Shown: positions 22,149 to 29,481 of the stretch, piece after piece
Layout of the letters: every line of letters begins with the position of its first letter
Position numbering within the stretch: position 1 is the stretch's first letter
Assembly (NCBI GenBank): GCA_036394915.1
Contig: DASWEE010000071.1
Span: 1 to 30,513 of the forward strand
Source of the DNA: JACDER01 sp036394915
GTDB taxonomy: Bacteria > Actinomycetota > Thermoleophilia > Gaiellales > Gaiellaceae
Length of the DNA stretch: 30,513 nucleotides
Direction of reading: 5' to 3'
Notes under the pieces: generated by a model
What the model saw: only the letters and a program-made list of their open reading frames with translations
Database searches by the model: none
What the model was told of the DNA's origin: nothing
Position numbers and translations under genes: made by a program

Positions 22149-22412
22149 ATGTTTCTCTACGACGCCAAGTTTGCCTCCATCGCTGCGGACGATCGAGTTG
22201 AGACGTTGCGAAAGAGCTTCTCGACGTCACGCGTCGGACGCGATCCCTATCGTTGGCTTCGTGGCTCTCGAGACGCCGATCCGGCCCAGCGGCCCGTACT
22301 CGCTGCGGCTCTCGGCACGACTCGCAACCGACGCGACTCGGCAGTTCCGGAACGGCAGGCTGACGGTTGCTCTGCCCGGCGGCGAGGTCGCGGGCGCCTG
22401 GCAGCGTCCTGA
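22149..22412 (+). CDS. Small ORF downstream of the MarR-controlled promoter, unrecognised
   Basis: An 87-residue open frame beginning MFLYDAKFASIAADDRVETL. It is the first ORF on the predicted MarR-regulated transcript, with AGAGAGAGG as ribosome site 8 nt before ATG 22149. About the first 37 codons precede alkA; the rest overlaps alkA in another frame and looks like Arg-rich shadow sequence. Third-position GC in the first part is about 63 percent, well below the neighbouring genes. It could be a small protein, a leader peptide, or the surviving 5' end of a gene cut by the alkA insertion. I do not recognise it. Confidence 0.4.
   Translation: MFLYDAKFASIAADDRVETLRKSFSTSRVGRDPYRWLRGSRDADPAQRPVLAAALGTTRNRRDSAVPERQADGCSARRRGRGRLAAS
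22248..22253 (+). promoter_or_regulatory. -10 element (TATCGT) for the AlkA-like gene
   Basis: TANNNT match, 7 nt before GTG 22261, inside the small ORF. It supports GTG 22261 as a leaderless start and separate expression from the MarR-controlled promoter. Confidence 0.4.
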
Positions 22413-23106
22413 CGGAATCGTCCTGATCCGCTCGGAGAGCGAAGCGGGGCTCGACCGGCTCCGCTTCGTGCTGGGGCTCGACGACGATCACTCCGAGTTC
22501 CTCGAGCGCTTCGCCGACGATCCATTGATCGGCCGCGCCACGCTTGTGCTGCGCGGCCTGCGGCCGCTCCGCCTCGCCACCGTGGCGCACGCTCTGCTGC
22601 GCGCGCTCGCCGGACAGCTCGTCACCTGGCACCAGGCGAAGGAGATCGAGCGCAACATCATCCGCCGGACCTCGCCGCGTCATCCCTCCGGGCTCTGGGA
22701 GCCGCCGACCGCCGACAGCCTCGGCCGGCTCGGGACGGCCGAGCTGCGCCGGCTCGGGCTGCACGCGCGGAGAGCGGCCGCGCTGGTGCGGCTGTGCCGC
22801 TCGATCGACCTCGAGCGGCTGCACGCGCTGCCGACCTACTCGGTCGCCAAGCGACTCGCGCGCGAGCCCGGCCTCGGCCCGTGGTCGACGGGCGTCGTCT
22901 GCCTGCAGGGGCTCGGGCGCACCGAGCAGGGGCTCGTCGGCGACCTCGGGTTGATCAAGCTCTGCTCGCCGGCGAACGGCAGGCGCGTCGAGACCGCCGA
23001 GACCGCGGCGCTGCTCGAGCCCTACGGCGAGTGGGCCGGCCTCGCGAGCGTCTACTTGCTCGCCGGGCTCGGGCGCGGGCTCATCCGGTTTCGTGCCGCG
23101 GCCTAG
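22261..23106 (+). CDS. AlkA-like HhH-GPD DNA-3-methyladenine glycosylase
   Basis: A 281-residue base-excision repair glycosylase of the AlkA/HhH-GPD superfamily, expected to remove alkylated purines. The N-terminal part (about 1-95, from ALETPIRPSGPYSLRLSARL) is the AlkA-type beta domain. The HhH-GPD part has LLRALAGQLVTWHQAKEIER, ELRRLGLHARRAAALVRL, the hairpin LAREPGLGPWSTGVV, and the catalytic Asp in LVGDLGLIKL. No iron-sulfur cysteines are present. The frame is open to 22123, but upstream residues do not resemble the family; GTG 22261 is chosen from domain fit and the TATCGT 7 nt upstream. Its TAG stop forms the first half of the proC -10. Confidence 0.87.
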   Translation: MALETPIRPSGPYSLRLSARLATDATRQFRNGRLTVALPGGEVAGAWQRPDGIVLIRSESEAGLDRLRFVLGLDDDHSEFLERFADDPLIGRATLVLRGLRPLRLATVAHALLRALAGQLVTWHQAKEIERNIIRRTSPRHPSGLWEPPTADSLGRLGTAELRRLGLHARRAAALVRLCRSIDLERLHALPTYSVAKRLAREPGLGPWSTGVVCLQGLGRTEQGLVGDLGLIKLCSPANGRRVETAETAALLEPYGEWAGLASVYLLAGLGRGLIRFRAAA

Positions 23107-23109
23107 ACT
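23104..23109 (+). promoter_or_regulatory. -10 element (TAGACT) for proC, built on the alkA stop codon
   Basis: TAGACT begins with the TAG stop of the upstream gene and is followed by seven C and then ATG 23117. Transcription would start at or next to the ATG, giving a leaderless mRNA. Confidence 0.5.
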
Positions 23110-23116
23110 CCCCCCC

Positions 23117-23941
23117 ATGGCAGTGGACGAGCGGCGATTGGCCGTCCTCGGCGCCGGCACGATCGGCGAGTCGCTGATCGCCGGGCTGTTGAGCTCCGGC
23201 TGGCGTGAGCCGCGCGAGATCGTCGCGACCGGGAGGCGCGAGGAGCGGATCGCGGAGCTCGCCGATCGCTACGGGATCGAGACGACGCTCTCGAACGAGG
23301 CAGCCGTGTCCGGAGCCGCCGTGGTCGTGATCGCGGTCAAGCCGCAAGACTTCCCGGTGCTGCTCGGTGAGATCGGCGCCGTCCTCTCGCCGGAGCAGAC
23401 GGTGCTCTCCGTGGCCGCCGCGATCCCGACGGCGATGATCGAGGAGCGGATCACGCCCGGCGTACCGGTGGTGCGGTCGATGCCCAACGCTCCGGCGGTC
23501 GTGCACGAGGCGATCGCGGGCGTGTGCGCGGGCGCGCACGCCGACGACACCCATCTCGAGCTGGCGGAGGAGGTGCTCTCGCACCTCGGCCGCGTCGTCC
23601 GCGTGCCCGAGCGGTACATGGACGCGGTCACGGCCGTCTCCGGCTCGGGGCCGGCCTACTTCGCGCTCCTCTCCGAGGCCATGATCGAGGCCGGGATCCT
23701 GCTCGGCCTCTCGCGCGAAGTCTCGACGCAGCTGGTGATCCAGACGATGTTCGGGACGGCCAAGCTGCTCCGCGACGAGAAGATCCATCCAGTCGAGCTG
23801 CGCGAGGCCGTGACGTCGCCGGGCGGGACGACGATCCGCGCGATCCGGGAGCTCGAGCGAGCCGGGGTGCGCGCGGCGTTCCTGAACGCGATCCAGGCGG
23901 CGATGGAGCGCTCGCGCGAGCTGGCGGCGGGGGAGCTATAG
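23117..23941 (+). CDS. proC: Pyrroline-5-carboxylate reductase
   Basis: Last step of proline synthesis: reduces pyrroline-5-carboxylate with NAD(P)H. It is 274 residues, the family size. The Rossmann site is LAVLGAGTIGESLIAGLLSS; family motifs follow: VIAVKPQDF, VRSMPNAPAVV, AVSGSGPAYFALLSEAMIEA and VTSPGGTTIRAIRELERAGV. ATG 23117 has no ribosome site (only C upstream) but lies 7 nt from TAGACT, so a leaderless start is likely; GTG 23123 is an alternative. The last bases, ATAG, overlap the start of the lactonase gene. Confidence 0.95.
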   Translation: MAVDERRLAVLGAGTIGESLIAGLLSSGWREPREIVATGRREERIAELADRYGIETTLSNEAAVSGAAVVVIAVKPQDFPVLLGEIGAVLSPEQTVLSVAAAIPTAMIEERITPGVPVVRSMPNAPAVVHEAIAGVCAGAHADDTHLELAEEVLSHLGRVVRVPERYMDAVTAVSGSGPAYFALLSEAMIEAGILLGLSREVSTQLVIQTMFGTAKLLRDEKIHPVELREAVTSPGGTTIRAIRELERAGVRAAFLNAIQAAMERSRELAAGEL

Positions 23942-24633
23942 ACGTCCGGCTTCAGATCGAGGATGACGCCGAGTCGGCTGCGCGCTGGGTTGCCGAACGG
24001 CTCGCCGCGGTCGCTCGCTCCAGCGGCCACGTCGTCCTGACCGGCGGCGGTACGCCGCGGCGCGCCTACGAGCTGGCGGCTGAGCTGGAGCCCGACTGGA
24101 GCGGGACCGAGGTCTGGTGGGGGGACGAGCGCTGCGTGCCGCCGGACGACGAGCGCTCGAACTTCGGGATGGTCAAGGACGCGCTGCTCGACCGGCTCGA
24201 ACGGCCGCCGGCGGCGGTGCACCGGATCAAGGGCGAGCTCGAACCCAAGCAGGCGGCCGCCGAGTATGAGCAGGAGCTGCGGGGAATCACATTCGACTTC
24301 GTGCTGAACGGGCTCGGTCCCGACGGGCACACCGCCTCCCTGTTTCCGCACGCGCCCACGCTCGAGATTCGCGACCGGCTGGCCGTCCCCGCGGAGGCGA
24401 AGCACGAGCCGTTCGTGGAGCGGATCACGCTCACCATTCCGGCGCTCGCGAACTGCCGGGAGATGATCTTCCTCGCCGTCGGAGTGGACAAGACAGATGC
24501 CGCGAGGCGCGCCTTCGGAGAGCCGCCGAGCCCGGCGACGCCCGGGAGCCTCGTCCGCTCGGCCGAGGGGGAGACGGTGGCCGTGCTCGACCGCGAGGCA
24601 GCCGCGCAGCTCACCTCCCAGCCTGGTCCCTAG
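23938..24633 (+). CDS. pgl: 6-phosphogluconolactonase
   Basis: Hydrolyses 6-phosphogluconolactone in the oxidative pentose phosphate pathway. It is about 231 residues. Family motifs are all present: VVLTGGGTPRRAYELAAEL near residue 35, TEVWWGDERCVPPDDERSNF, and DFVLNGLGPDGHTASLFPHA. The start is odd. The frame has no ATG, GTG or TTG close to the expected N-terminus; the first plausible codon is ATA 23938, which overlaps the proC TAG as ATAG. GGGGGAG lies only 2 nt before it. No zwf or gnd gene is in the window. A perfect palindrome after the stop probably terminates proC-pgl transcription. Confidence 0.9.
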   Translation: MDVRLQIEDDAESAARWVAERLAAVARSSGHVVLTGGGTPRRAYELAAELEPDWSGTEVWWGDERCVPPDDERSNFGMVKDALLDRLERPPAAVHRIKGELEPKQAAAEYEQELRGITFDFVLNGLGPDGHTASLFPHAPTLEIRDRLAVPAEAKHEPFVERITLTIPALANCREMIFLAVGVDKTDAARRAFGEPPSPATPGSLVRSAEGETVAVLDREAAAQLTSQPGP

Positions 24634-24638
24634 TACTG

Positions 24639-24654
24639 CCCCACCCGGGTGGGG
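24639..24654. terminator. Palindrome CCCCACCCGGGTGGGG after pgl
   Basis: A perfect 16-bp palindrome 5 nt after the pgl stop, forming a 6-bp GC stem with a CCGG loop. It lies between convergent pgl and the TPR-like gene. There is no U-tract. I see nothing else in 24655-24722. Confidence 0.55.
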
Positions 24655-24722
24655 ATTCGTCCACCCGCCACCCGGCGTCGATGCTACTCCAGAACTGCGC
24701 GCGCGTCAGTGTCGGGGTCGTG

Positions 24723-25388
24723 TCAACTTTGCAACTTCGGCAGGAGCTGCGACTCCAGCTCGGCCGCCATCTCGCGCTGTTCGGCCAGCGCCTGCAGGAC
24801 CATCACCGTGTCCGCGACGGGGATGTCCTCGAGGTACTCGTCCCGAGTCTCGAACGACTCGAGCACGCTCTCGGCGGCCAGCATGTAACCCGCCACGTCC
24901 TGGGCGGTGATCATCGCGAGCGCGTCTGCCACGTCCGCCGGAAAGCCTTCGTGGGTACGCAGGTCGTCCGCGAGCACACGCGCCTCGCGGTCCCGGCCGA
25001 GCACGAGCAGCGCGAGGCAGCCGGCGTACTTGCCGATCGGCGACTCCGCCTTCGCCGCGCCGAGCTCGAGCGCCCACCGGGCCTCGTCCTCCGCCCGCTC
25101 CCAGTCGCCCGCGAGCAGCCGCGACTTGAGTGCGCCGATCGGCCGCCCCCAGCTCCCCGGCGGCGCGTCCGTGAAGCTCTCTCGGTACCGCTCGGCGGCG
25201 CGCGCGAACCACTCGGCCGCCGCGCCTTGCTGCCCCTGCATCAGCAGCGAGAGCCCCGCTCCTCCGGCGGCGTTGCCCATCCTCGTCAGCTGGCGCTGTC
25301 TCGTATCGGGATCGTCGATCTCCGCCAGCCGCGCCTCACCGTCCCGATAGCGCTCCTCTTCGCGCGCCAGGTGCTCCGCCCACTGCAT
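24723..25388 (-). CDS. TPR-like alpha-helical protein, unknown function
   Basis: A 221-residue soluble, almost wholly helical protein, Ala/Glu/Leu-rich. Tandem helix pairs look like degenerate tetratricopeptide repeats: GQQGAAAEWFARAAERYRES, AGDWERAEDEARWALELGAA and VLGRDREARVLADDLRTHEG. No signal peptide, TM helix or catalytic motif is visible. Two starts are possible: ATG 25409 would leave 3 bp to the thiolase start; ATG 25388 is preferred because a minus-strand TAGGGT lies 8 nt upstream. It is divergent from the thiolase-fadB operon, with which it shares a bidirectional -10. A role in fatty-acid metabolism is only a guess from position. Confidence 0.75.
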   Translation of the reverse strand: MQWAEHLAREEERYRDGEARLAEIDDPDTRQRQLTRMGNAAGGAGLSLLMQGQQGAAAEWFARAAERYRESFTDAPPGSWGRPIGALKSRLLAGDWERAEDEARWALELGAAKAESPIGKYAGCLALLVLGRDREARVLADDLRTHEGFPADVADALAMITAQDVAGYMLAAESVLESFETRDEYLEDIPVADTVMVLQALAEQREMAAELESQLLPKLQS

Positions 25389-25396
25389 CGCGCCGA

Positions 25397-25406
25397 ACCC
25401 TAGACT
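25397..25406. promoter_or_regulatory. Bidirectional -10 pair ACCCTAGACT between the TPR-like gene and thiolase
   Basis: Plus-strand TAGACT (25401-25406) lies 6 nt from thiolase GTG 25413. Minus-strand TAGGGT (25402-25397) lies 8 nt from ATG 25388. They share TA at 25401-25402. No -35 seen. Confidence 0.6.
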
Positions 25407-25412
25407 CATCCT

Positions 25413-26594
25413 GTGCCCCGCGAGCTTCGTGAAGTCGTATACGTGGACGGCGTGAGGACGGCCTTTGGCCGCGCCGGCCCCAAGGGTGTCTTCTGGCGCA
25501 CCCGGGCCGACGACATGGCCGTCAAGGTCGTGCGCGAGGTGCTGCGCCGCAACTCCAAGCTGCCGCCCGAGCGGATCGGAGATGTGATTTTCGCCGCCAC
25601 CGCCCAAGTCGGCGACCAGGGCCTGACGATGGGTCGCGACGTCGCCTTGCTCGCCGGTCTTCCGCAGACGGTGCCCGGATTCGCGGTCGACCGGATGTGC
25701 GCCGGCGCGCTCACGGCGGTGACGGCAGGTGCCGGTGAGATCGGGCTCGGCGCCGCAGACGTCGTCGTCGCCGGCGGCGTCGAGCACATGGGCCACCACC
25801 CGATGGGCGAGGACGTCGACTTCAACCCTCGCTTCATCGCCGATTCGCTCGTGGATGCATCCGCGGTGACGATGGGCGCGACCGCCGAGAACCTCCACGA
25901 CCGTTTTCCCCAGCTCACGAAGGAGGACGCGGATGCCTTTGCCGTCCGGTCGCAGCAGCGGGCGGCCGCCGCCTGGCAGAACGGCGTCATGCGCGAGACC
26001 GTCGTCCCGATGTCCGTCTTCGGCGACGAAGGCTGGCGGGTGGCCGACCGCGACGAGTTCCTGCGGCCCGACACGAGCATGGAGGGCCTCGCGGACCTCT
26101 CCACTCCGTTCCGCCCCGGCGGGCGCGTCACGGCCGGCAACTCCGCCGGGCTGACCGACGGGGCCACCGCCTGCATCCTCGCCTCGGAGCAAGCCGCGGC
26201 CGAGCTCGGGCTCGAGCCGAAGATGCGGCTCGTCGGCTTCGCATTCGCAGGCGTCGAGCCGGAGCTGATGGGGATCGGCCCGGTCCCCGCGACGCGGGCC
26301 GTCCTCGAGCAGACCGGGCTCACGCTCGACGACATCGGCCTGTTCGAGCTGAACGAGCCGTTCGCCGTCCAGGTGCTGACCTGGTGCGACGGGATGGGAG
26401 TCGAGCCGGGCGACGAGCGGCTCAACCCCTACGGAGGCGCGATCGCCTGCGGGCATCCGCTGGCCGCGACGGGAGTGCGGCTGATGGCCCAGCTCGCCTA
26501 CGGCTTCAAGGAGAGGCCACAGGTGCGGTACGGGTTGACGGCGCTGTGCGTCGGGATGGGGATGGGCGCCGCGATCGTGTGGGAACGTGCCTGA
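25413..26594 (+). CDS. fadA: Acetyl-CoA acyltransferase (thiolase, FadA-like)
   Basis: Thiolytic cleavage of 3-ketoacyl-CoA, the last step of beta-oxidation (or the reverse condensation). It is 393 residues. It starts REVVYVDGVRTAFGRAGPKG. The three catalytic residues are present: Cys96 in DRMCAGALTAV, His348 in ACGHPLAATGVRLM and Cys379 in ALCVGMGMGAAIV. GGVEHMGHHPMG and ELNEPFAVQVL are also typical. GTG 25413 lies 6 nt from TAGACT and has no ribosome site, so it is probably leaderless. The 3' end overlaps the FadB-like gene by 8 nt, as expected for a fatty-acid oxidation pair. Confidence 0.93.
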   Translation: MPRELREVVYVDGVRTAFGRAGPKGVFWRTRADDMAVKVVREVLRRNSKLPPERIGDVIFAATAQVGDQGLTMGRDVALLAGLPQTVPGFAVDRMCAGALTAVTAGAGEIGLGAADVVVAGGVEHMGHHPMGEDVDFNPRFIADSLVDASAVTMGATAENLHDRFPQLTKEDADAFAVRSQQRAAAAWQNGVMRETVVPMSVFGDEGWRVADRDEFLRPDTSMEGLADLSTPFRPGGRVTAGNSAGLTDGATACILASEQAAAELGLEPKMRLVGFAFAGVEPELMGIGPVPATRAVLEQTGLTLDDIGLFELNEPFAVQVLTWCDGMGVEPGDERLNPYGGAIACGHPLAATGVRLMAQLAYGFKERPQVRYGLTALCVGMGMGAAIVWERA

Positions 26595-28578
26595 CACGCG
26601 CTTCTTCCTGAACCGCGTCGAAACGCAGGCCGGCCCGGTCGCGCTCGTGACGATGGACAACGGCGCCGACTACACGAAGCCGACCGTGCTCGGCCGGAGC
26701 GCGTTCGAGTCGGCAGACCGTGTCGTCTCGGAGCTCGAATCGGGCGACTGGGCGGCGATGGTCCTGACGGGGAAGCCGTTCGTCTTCTGCGCCGGCGCCG
26801 ATATCGACGAGTTCCCCAAGATCAGCTCCCGCGACGAGGCGATCGCGGGCAGTCGCGCCGGGCACGAGCTGTTCGGGCGCATCCGTGCGCTCCCGTTTCC
26901 AACGGTCGCCGCGATCAACGGCGCCTGTCTCGGCGGCGGGGTCGAGATCGCCCTTCACTGCAAGGCACGGACGATCTCGAGCTCCGTCCGACATTTCGCA
27001 CTGCCTGAGTGCTTCCTCGGCATCATCCCCGGCTGGGGCGGGACGCAGCTCGTGTCGCGGCTCGTCGACCCGAAGACCGCGATCAGGTTCGTCGTCCAGA
27101 ACCCGCTGCGGCAGAACCGGATGCTGACCGGGCCCGAGGCCGTCGAGGCGGGGCTCGCGGACCGGCTGCTCGAGCCCGCGGAGTTCGTCGACGATTCGCT
27201 CGCGTTCGCGGTCGCGCTGGCGGAGGCGGGCGGTTTCGAACGCGACGAGCCCGACCTGTCGGGGATGGAGGAGGCCGTAGGCCGCGCGCGCGCGCAGCTC
27301 GACGACTCGATTCACGGCGCCGCGCCCGCTCCCTACCGCGCCCTCGAGCTGATCGAGGGCTCGACGCAGCGGACGGTCGAAGAGGGCTACCGGGCCGAGG
27401 AGGAAGCCGTCGCCGAGCTGATCCTCGGCAGGCAGGCGCGCGCGTCCCTCTACTCCTTCGACCTCGTCGAGCGGCGCGCGAAGCGGAAGCCCGGCCTGCC
27501 CGAGGCCGAGCCGCGCCCCGTGCGCAAGGTCGGGATCGTCGGCGCGGGCCTGATGGCGAGACAGCTCGCGACGCTGTTCCTGCGCCGGCTCGAGCTGCCG
27601 CTCGTGATCCGCGACATCAAGCAGGAGATCGCCGACGAGGCGCTCGAGGCGATCGGCGAGGAGCTCCAGGGAGCCGCCGCCCGCGGGCGGATCTCGAAAG
27701 ACAAGGCGCGCTTCCTGCACTCGCTCGCATCCGGCTCCACCGGCTACGACGGATTCGCGGACTGCGACTTCGTGCTCGAGGCAGTGTTCGAGGAAGTCGG
27801 CGTCAAGAAGCAAGTTTTCGCGGAGCTGGAGCAGATCGTGTCGCCCGAGTGCGTGCTGGCGACGAACACGTCCGCGCTATCGGTCACCGAGATGGCCGCC
27901 GACCTCGAGCATCCGGAGCGGGTCGCCGGGCTCCACTTCTTCAACCCCGTCGCCGTCCTCCCACTCGTCGAGATCGTGCGCGCGGCGGAGACCGACGACG
28001 CGACGCTCGTGACCGTCTACGAGGTCGCGACGCGGCTGCGCAAGCGCCCGGTGCTCGCCCGCGACGCTCCCGGCTTCGTCGTCAACCGCGTGCTGACCCG
28101 GATGACGAGTGTCCTGATGGACGCGATCGAGCACGGCAACACGGTCGAGGAGACCGACGAGGCGATCCTGCGGCTTGGGCTGCCGATGGCCCCGTCGGTG
28201 CTCCTGCAGATGGTCGGCCCGCGGGTCGCGAACCACGTACTCGAGACGATGCACGAGGCCTATCCCGACCGGTTCCCGCTTTCCCCGACCCTCGCCAACT
28301 ACGCCGAGGGAAAGGACGAAGTGGTCGTCGTCGAGCAGAGCCCGCGCACGGTCGAGGAGATCCACGAAGCGGCGCTCGAGGCGATCGCCGACGAGGTGCG
28401 CCACATGCTCGACGAGGGCGTCGTCGCGGAGGCCGCCGACGTGGACACGGCGCTCCTGCTCGGAGCGGGCTGGCCCTTCTGGCTCGGCGGCATCACCAAG
28501 TACCTCGACCAGACGGGCGTCTCGGACCGGGTCGTCGGAAGCACACTCGCGGAGGTCAGGGCTACTGCAGCGGCCTGA
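26587..28578 (+). CDS. fadB: FadB-like bifunctional enoyl-CoA hydratase / 3-hydroxyacyl-CoA dehydrogenase
   Basis: Performs the two middle steps of beta-oxidation. It is 663 residues, a little shorter than E. coli FadB. The crotonase domain (about 1-280) has the CoA/oxyanion loop CAGADIDEF, and both hydratase Glu residues are kept: CLGGGVEIALHC and LPECFLGIIPGWGGTQLV. The NAD domain begins near 313 with VGIVGAGLMARQLATLF; the third Gly of GxGxxG is Ala. The catalytic His is in GLHFFNPVAVLPLVEIV, then APGFVVNRVLTRM. C-terminal helical repeats end the chain. GTG 26587 overlaps the thiolase by 8 nt. The last 14 nt overlap the GNAT gene. Confidence 0.93.
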   Translation: MPDTRFFLNRVETQAGPVALVTMDNGADYTKPTVLGRSAFESADRVVSELESGDWAAMVLTGKPFVFCAGADIDEFPKISSRDEAIAGSRAGHELFGRIRALPFPTVAAINGACLGGGVEIALHCKARTISSSVRHFALPECFLGIIPGWGGTQLVSRLVDPKTAIRFVVQNPLRQNRMLTGPEAVEAGLADRLLEPAEFVDDSLAFAVALAEAGGFERDEPDLSGMEEAVGRARAQLDDSIHGAAPAPYRALELIEGSTQRTVEEGYRAEEEAVAELILGRQARASLYSFDLVERRAKRKPGLPEAEPRPVRKVGIVGAGLMARQLATLFLRRLELPLVIRDIKQEIADEALEAIGEELQGAAARGRISKDKARFLHSLASGSTGYDGFADCDFVLEAVFEEVGVKKQVFAELEQIVSPECVLATNTSALSVTEMAADLEHPERVAGLHFFNPVAVLPLVEIVRAAETDDATLVTVYEVATRLRKRPVLARDAPGFVVNRVLTRMTSVLMDAIEHGNTVEETDEAILRLGLPMAPSVLLQMVGPRVANHVLETMHEAYPDRFPLSPTLANYAEGKDEVVVVEQSPRTVEEIHEAALEAIADEVRHMLDEGVVAEAADVDTALLLGAGWPFWLGGITKYLDQTGVSDRVVGSTLAEVRATAAA

Positions 28579-29086
28579 GGTCGGCCTCGAGCCGTGGGGC
28601 GAGGGCGATCTCCCGCTCCTGGAGAAGCTGCTCGGCGACCCAGCGATGATGGAGCACCTCGGCGGACCGGAGAGCCCCGAGAAGCTCGTGGAACGGCAAG
28701 CCCGCTTCGAGCGGCTCGCGGATTCCGGTACGGGCCGGATGTTCAAGATCGTCGACCGAGCCACAGGCGAAGCTCTCGGCTCGGTCGGTTACTGGGACAA
28801 GACCTGGCGCGGCGAGGACGTCTACGAGATCGGATGGTTCGTACTGCCGTCGTTCCAGGGACGCGGCATCGCGGGACTGGGAACCGGACGGGCGATCGAA
28901 ATGGCCAGGTCGGACGGGAAGCACCGGTTCCTGCACGCGTTCCCGTCCGTCGGCAACGCGGCGTCGAACGCGATCTGCCGGAAGCTGGGGTTCACGCTGG
29001 TCGAGGAGTGTGAGTTCGAGTACCCGCCGGGCAGCTTCATGCAGTGCTACGACTGGCGTCTCGACCTGCTTCAGACCGACGCTTAA
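28565..29086 (+). CDS. GNAT-family N-acetyltransferase, probable CTG start
   Basis: A 173-residue GNAT protein; substrate unknown. The fold starts EVGLEPWGEGDLPLLEKLLG, with FKIVDRATGEALGSVGYWDK in the middle, the acetyl-CoA loop FQGRGIAGLGTGRAIEMAR, and SVGNAASNAICRKLGFTLVE near the end. There is no ATG, GTG or TTG before the conserved first strand; ATG 28646 would remove it. CTG 28565 has GGAGGT (28551-28556) 8 nt upstream, the best ribosome site in this stretch, so CTG is the likely start. It overlaps fadB by 14 nt and so belongs to the thiolase operon. Its TAA overlaps the stop of the YihY remnant in TTAA. Confidence 0.85.
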   Translation: MQRPEVGLEPWGEGDLPLLEKLLGDPAMMEHLGGPESPEKLVERQARFERLADSGTGRMFKIVDRATGEALGSVGYWDKTWRGEDVYEIGWFVLPSFQGRGIAGLGTGRAIEMARSDGKHRFLHAFPSVGNAASNAICRKLGFTLVEECEFEYPPGSFMQCYDWRLDLLQTDA

Positions 29087-29423
29087 GCCTTCGCGGGAGC
29101 CTGGAGCTCGACCTCGGCCCGCTCGCCGCGCCGTACCTCGCGGCTGCGCTCGGCCTCGGCATTGATCTCGGCTCCGAGCAGGAGCGCGACTGCGCTCAGC
29201 CAGAACCAGATGAGCAGCACGACCACGGCCGAGAGCGCGCCCCAGGTCTTGTTGTACGACCCGAACATGCTGACGTAGACCGCGAACAGCCCGGACGCGG
29301 CGAGCCAGATCACGACCGCGATCACGGCGCCGAAGCTCAGGAAGCGCCACCGCGGATGTCGACGTTCGGGCCGAGGTACAGGATCCCCGCAAAGGCGACG
29401 AGCATGCCGGCGATGAGGAGCGG
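29083..29423 (-). pseudogene. YihY/BrkB-family membrane protein, decayed 3' remnant
   Basis: Only the C-terminal part of a YihY (BrkB) inner-membrane protein is left. Reading the minus strand, PLLIAGMLVAFAGILYLGPN (from 29423) breaks at about 29362-29363, and the next frame continues RHPRWRFLSFGAVIAVVIW, then VSMFGSYNKTWGALSAVVVL and LSAVALLLGAEINAEAERS to TAA 29083. Joining the two needs a one-base correction. An in-frame TAG lies at 29424-29426, directly before the first fragment. The N-terminal two thirds is missing; the next gene ends at 29482. The 80-residue frame from 29325 is therefore a fragment, unless a sequencing error explains both breaks. Confidence 0.75.
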
Positions 29424-29481
29424 CTAGTGCGCCGACCGCGTCGCCGGCCGGCCGTTCGCGGAGTACGCGGCGGCGCCGGTC

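Noticed and set aside
24723..26660. A 645-residue reading of the TPR-like gene
   Set aside because: The upstream two thirds is antisense to the thiolase; the helical protein begins at 25388 or 25409.
27529..27560. Third Gly of GxGxxG missing in the FadB-like dehydrogenase (GAGLMA)
   Set aside because: Noted, but as far as I recall actinobacterial FadB-type proteins commonly have LMAxQLA here, so it is not a sign of inactivity.
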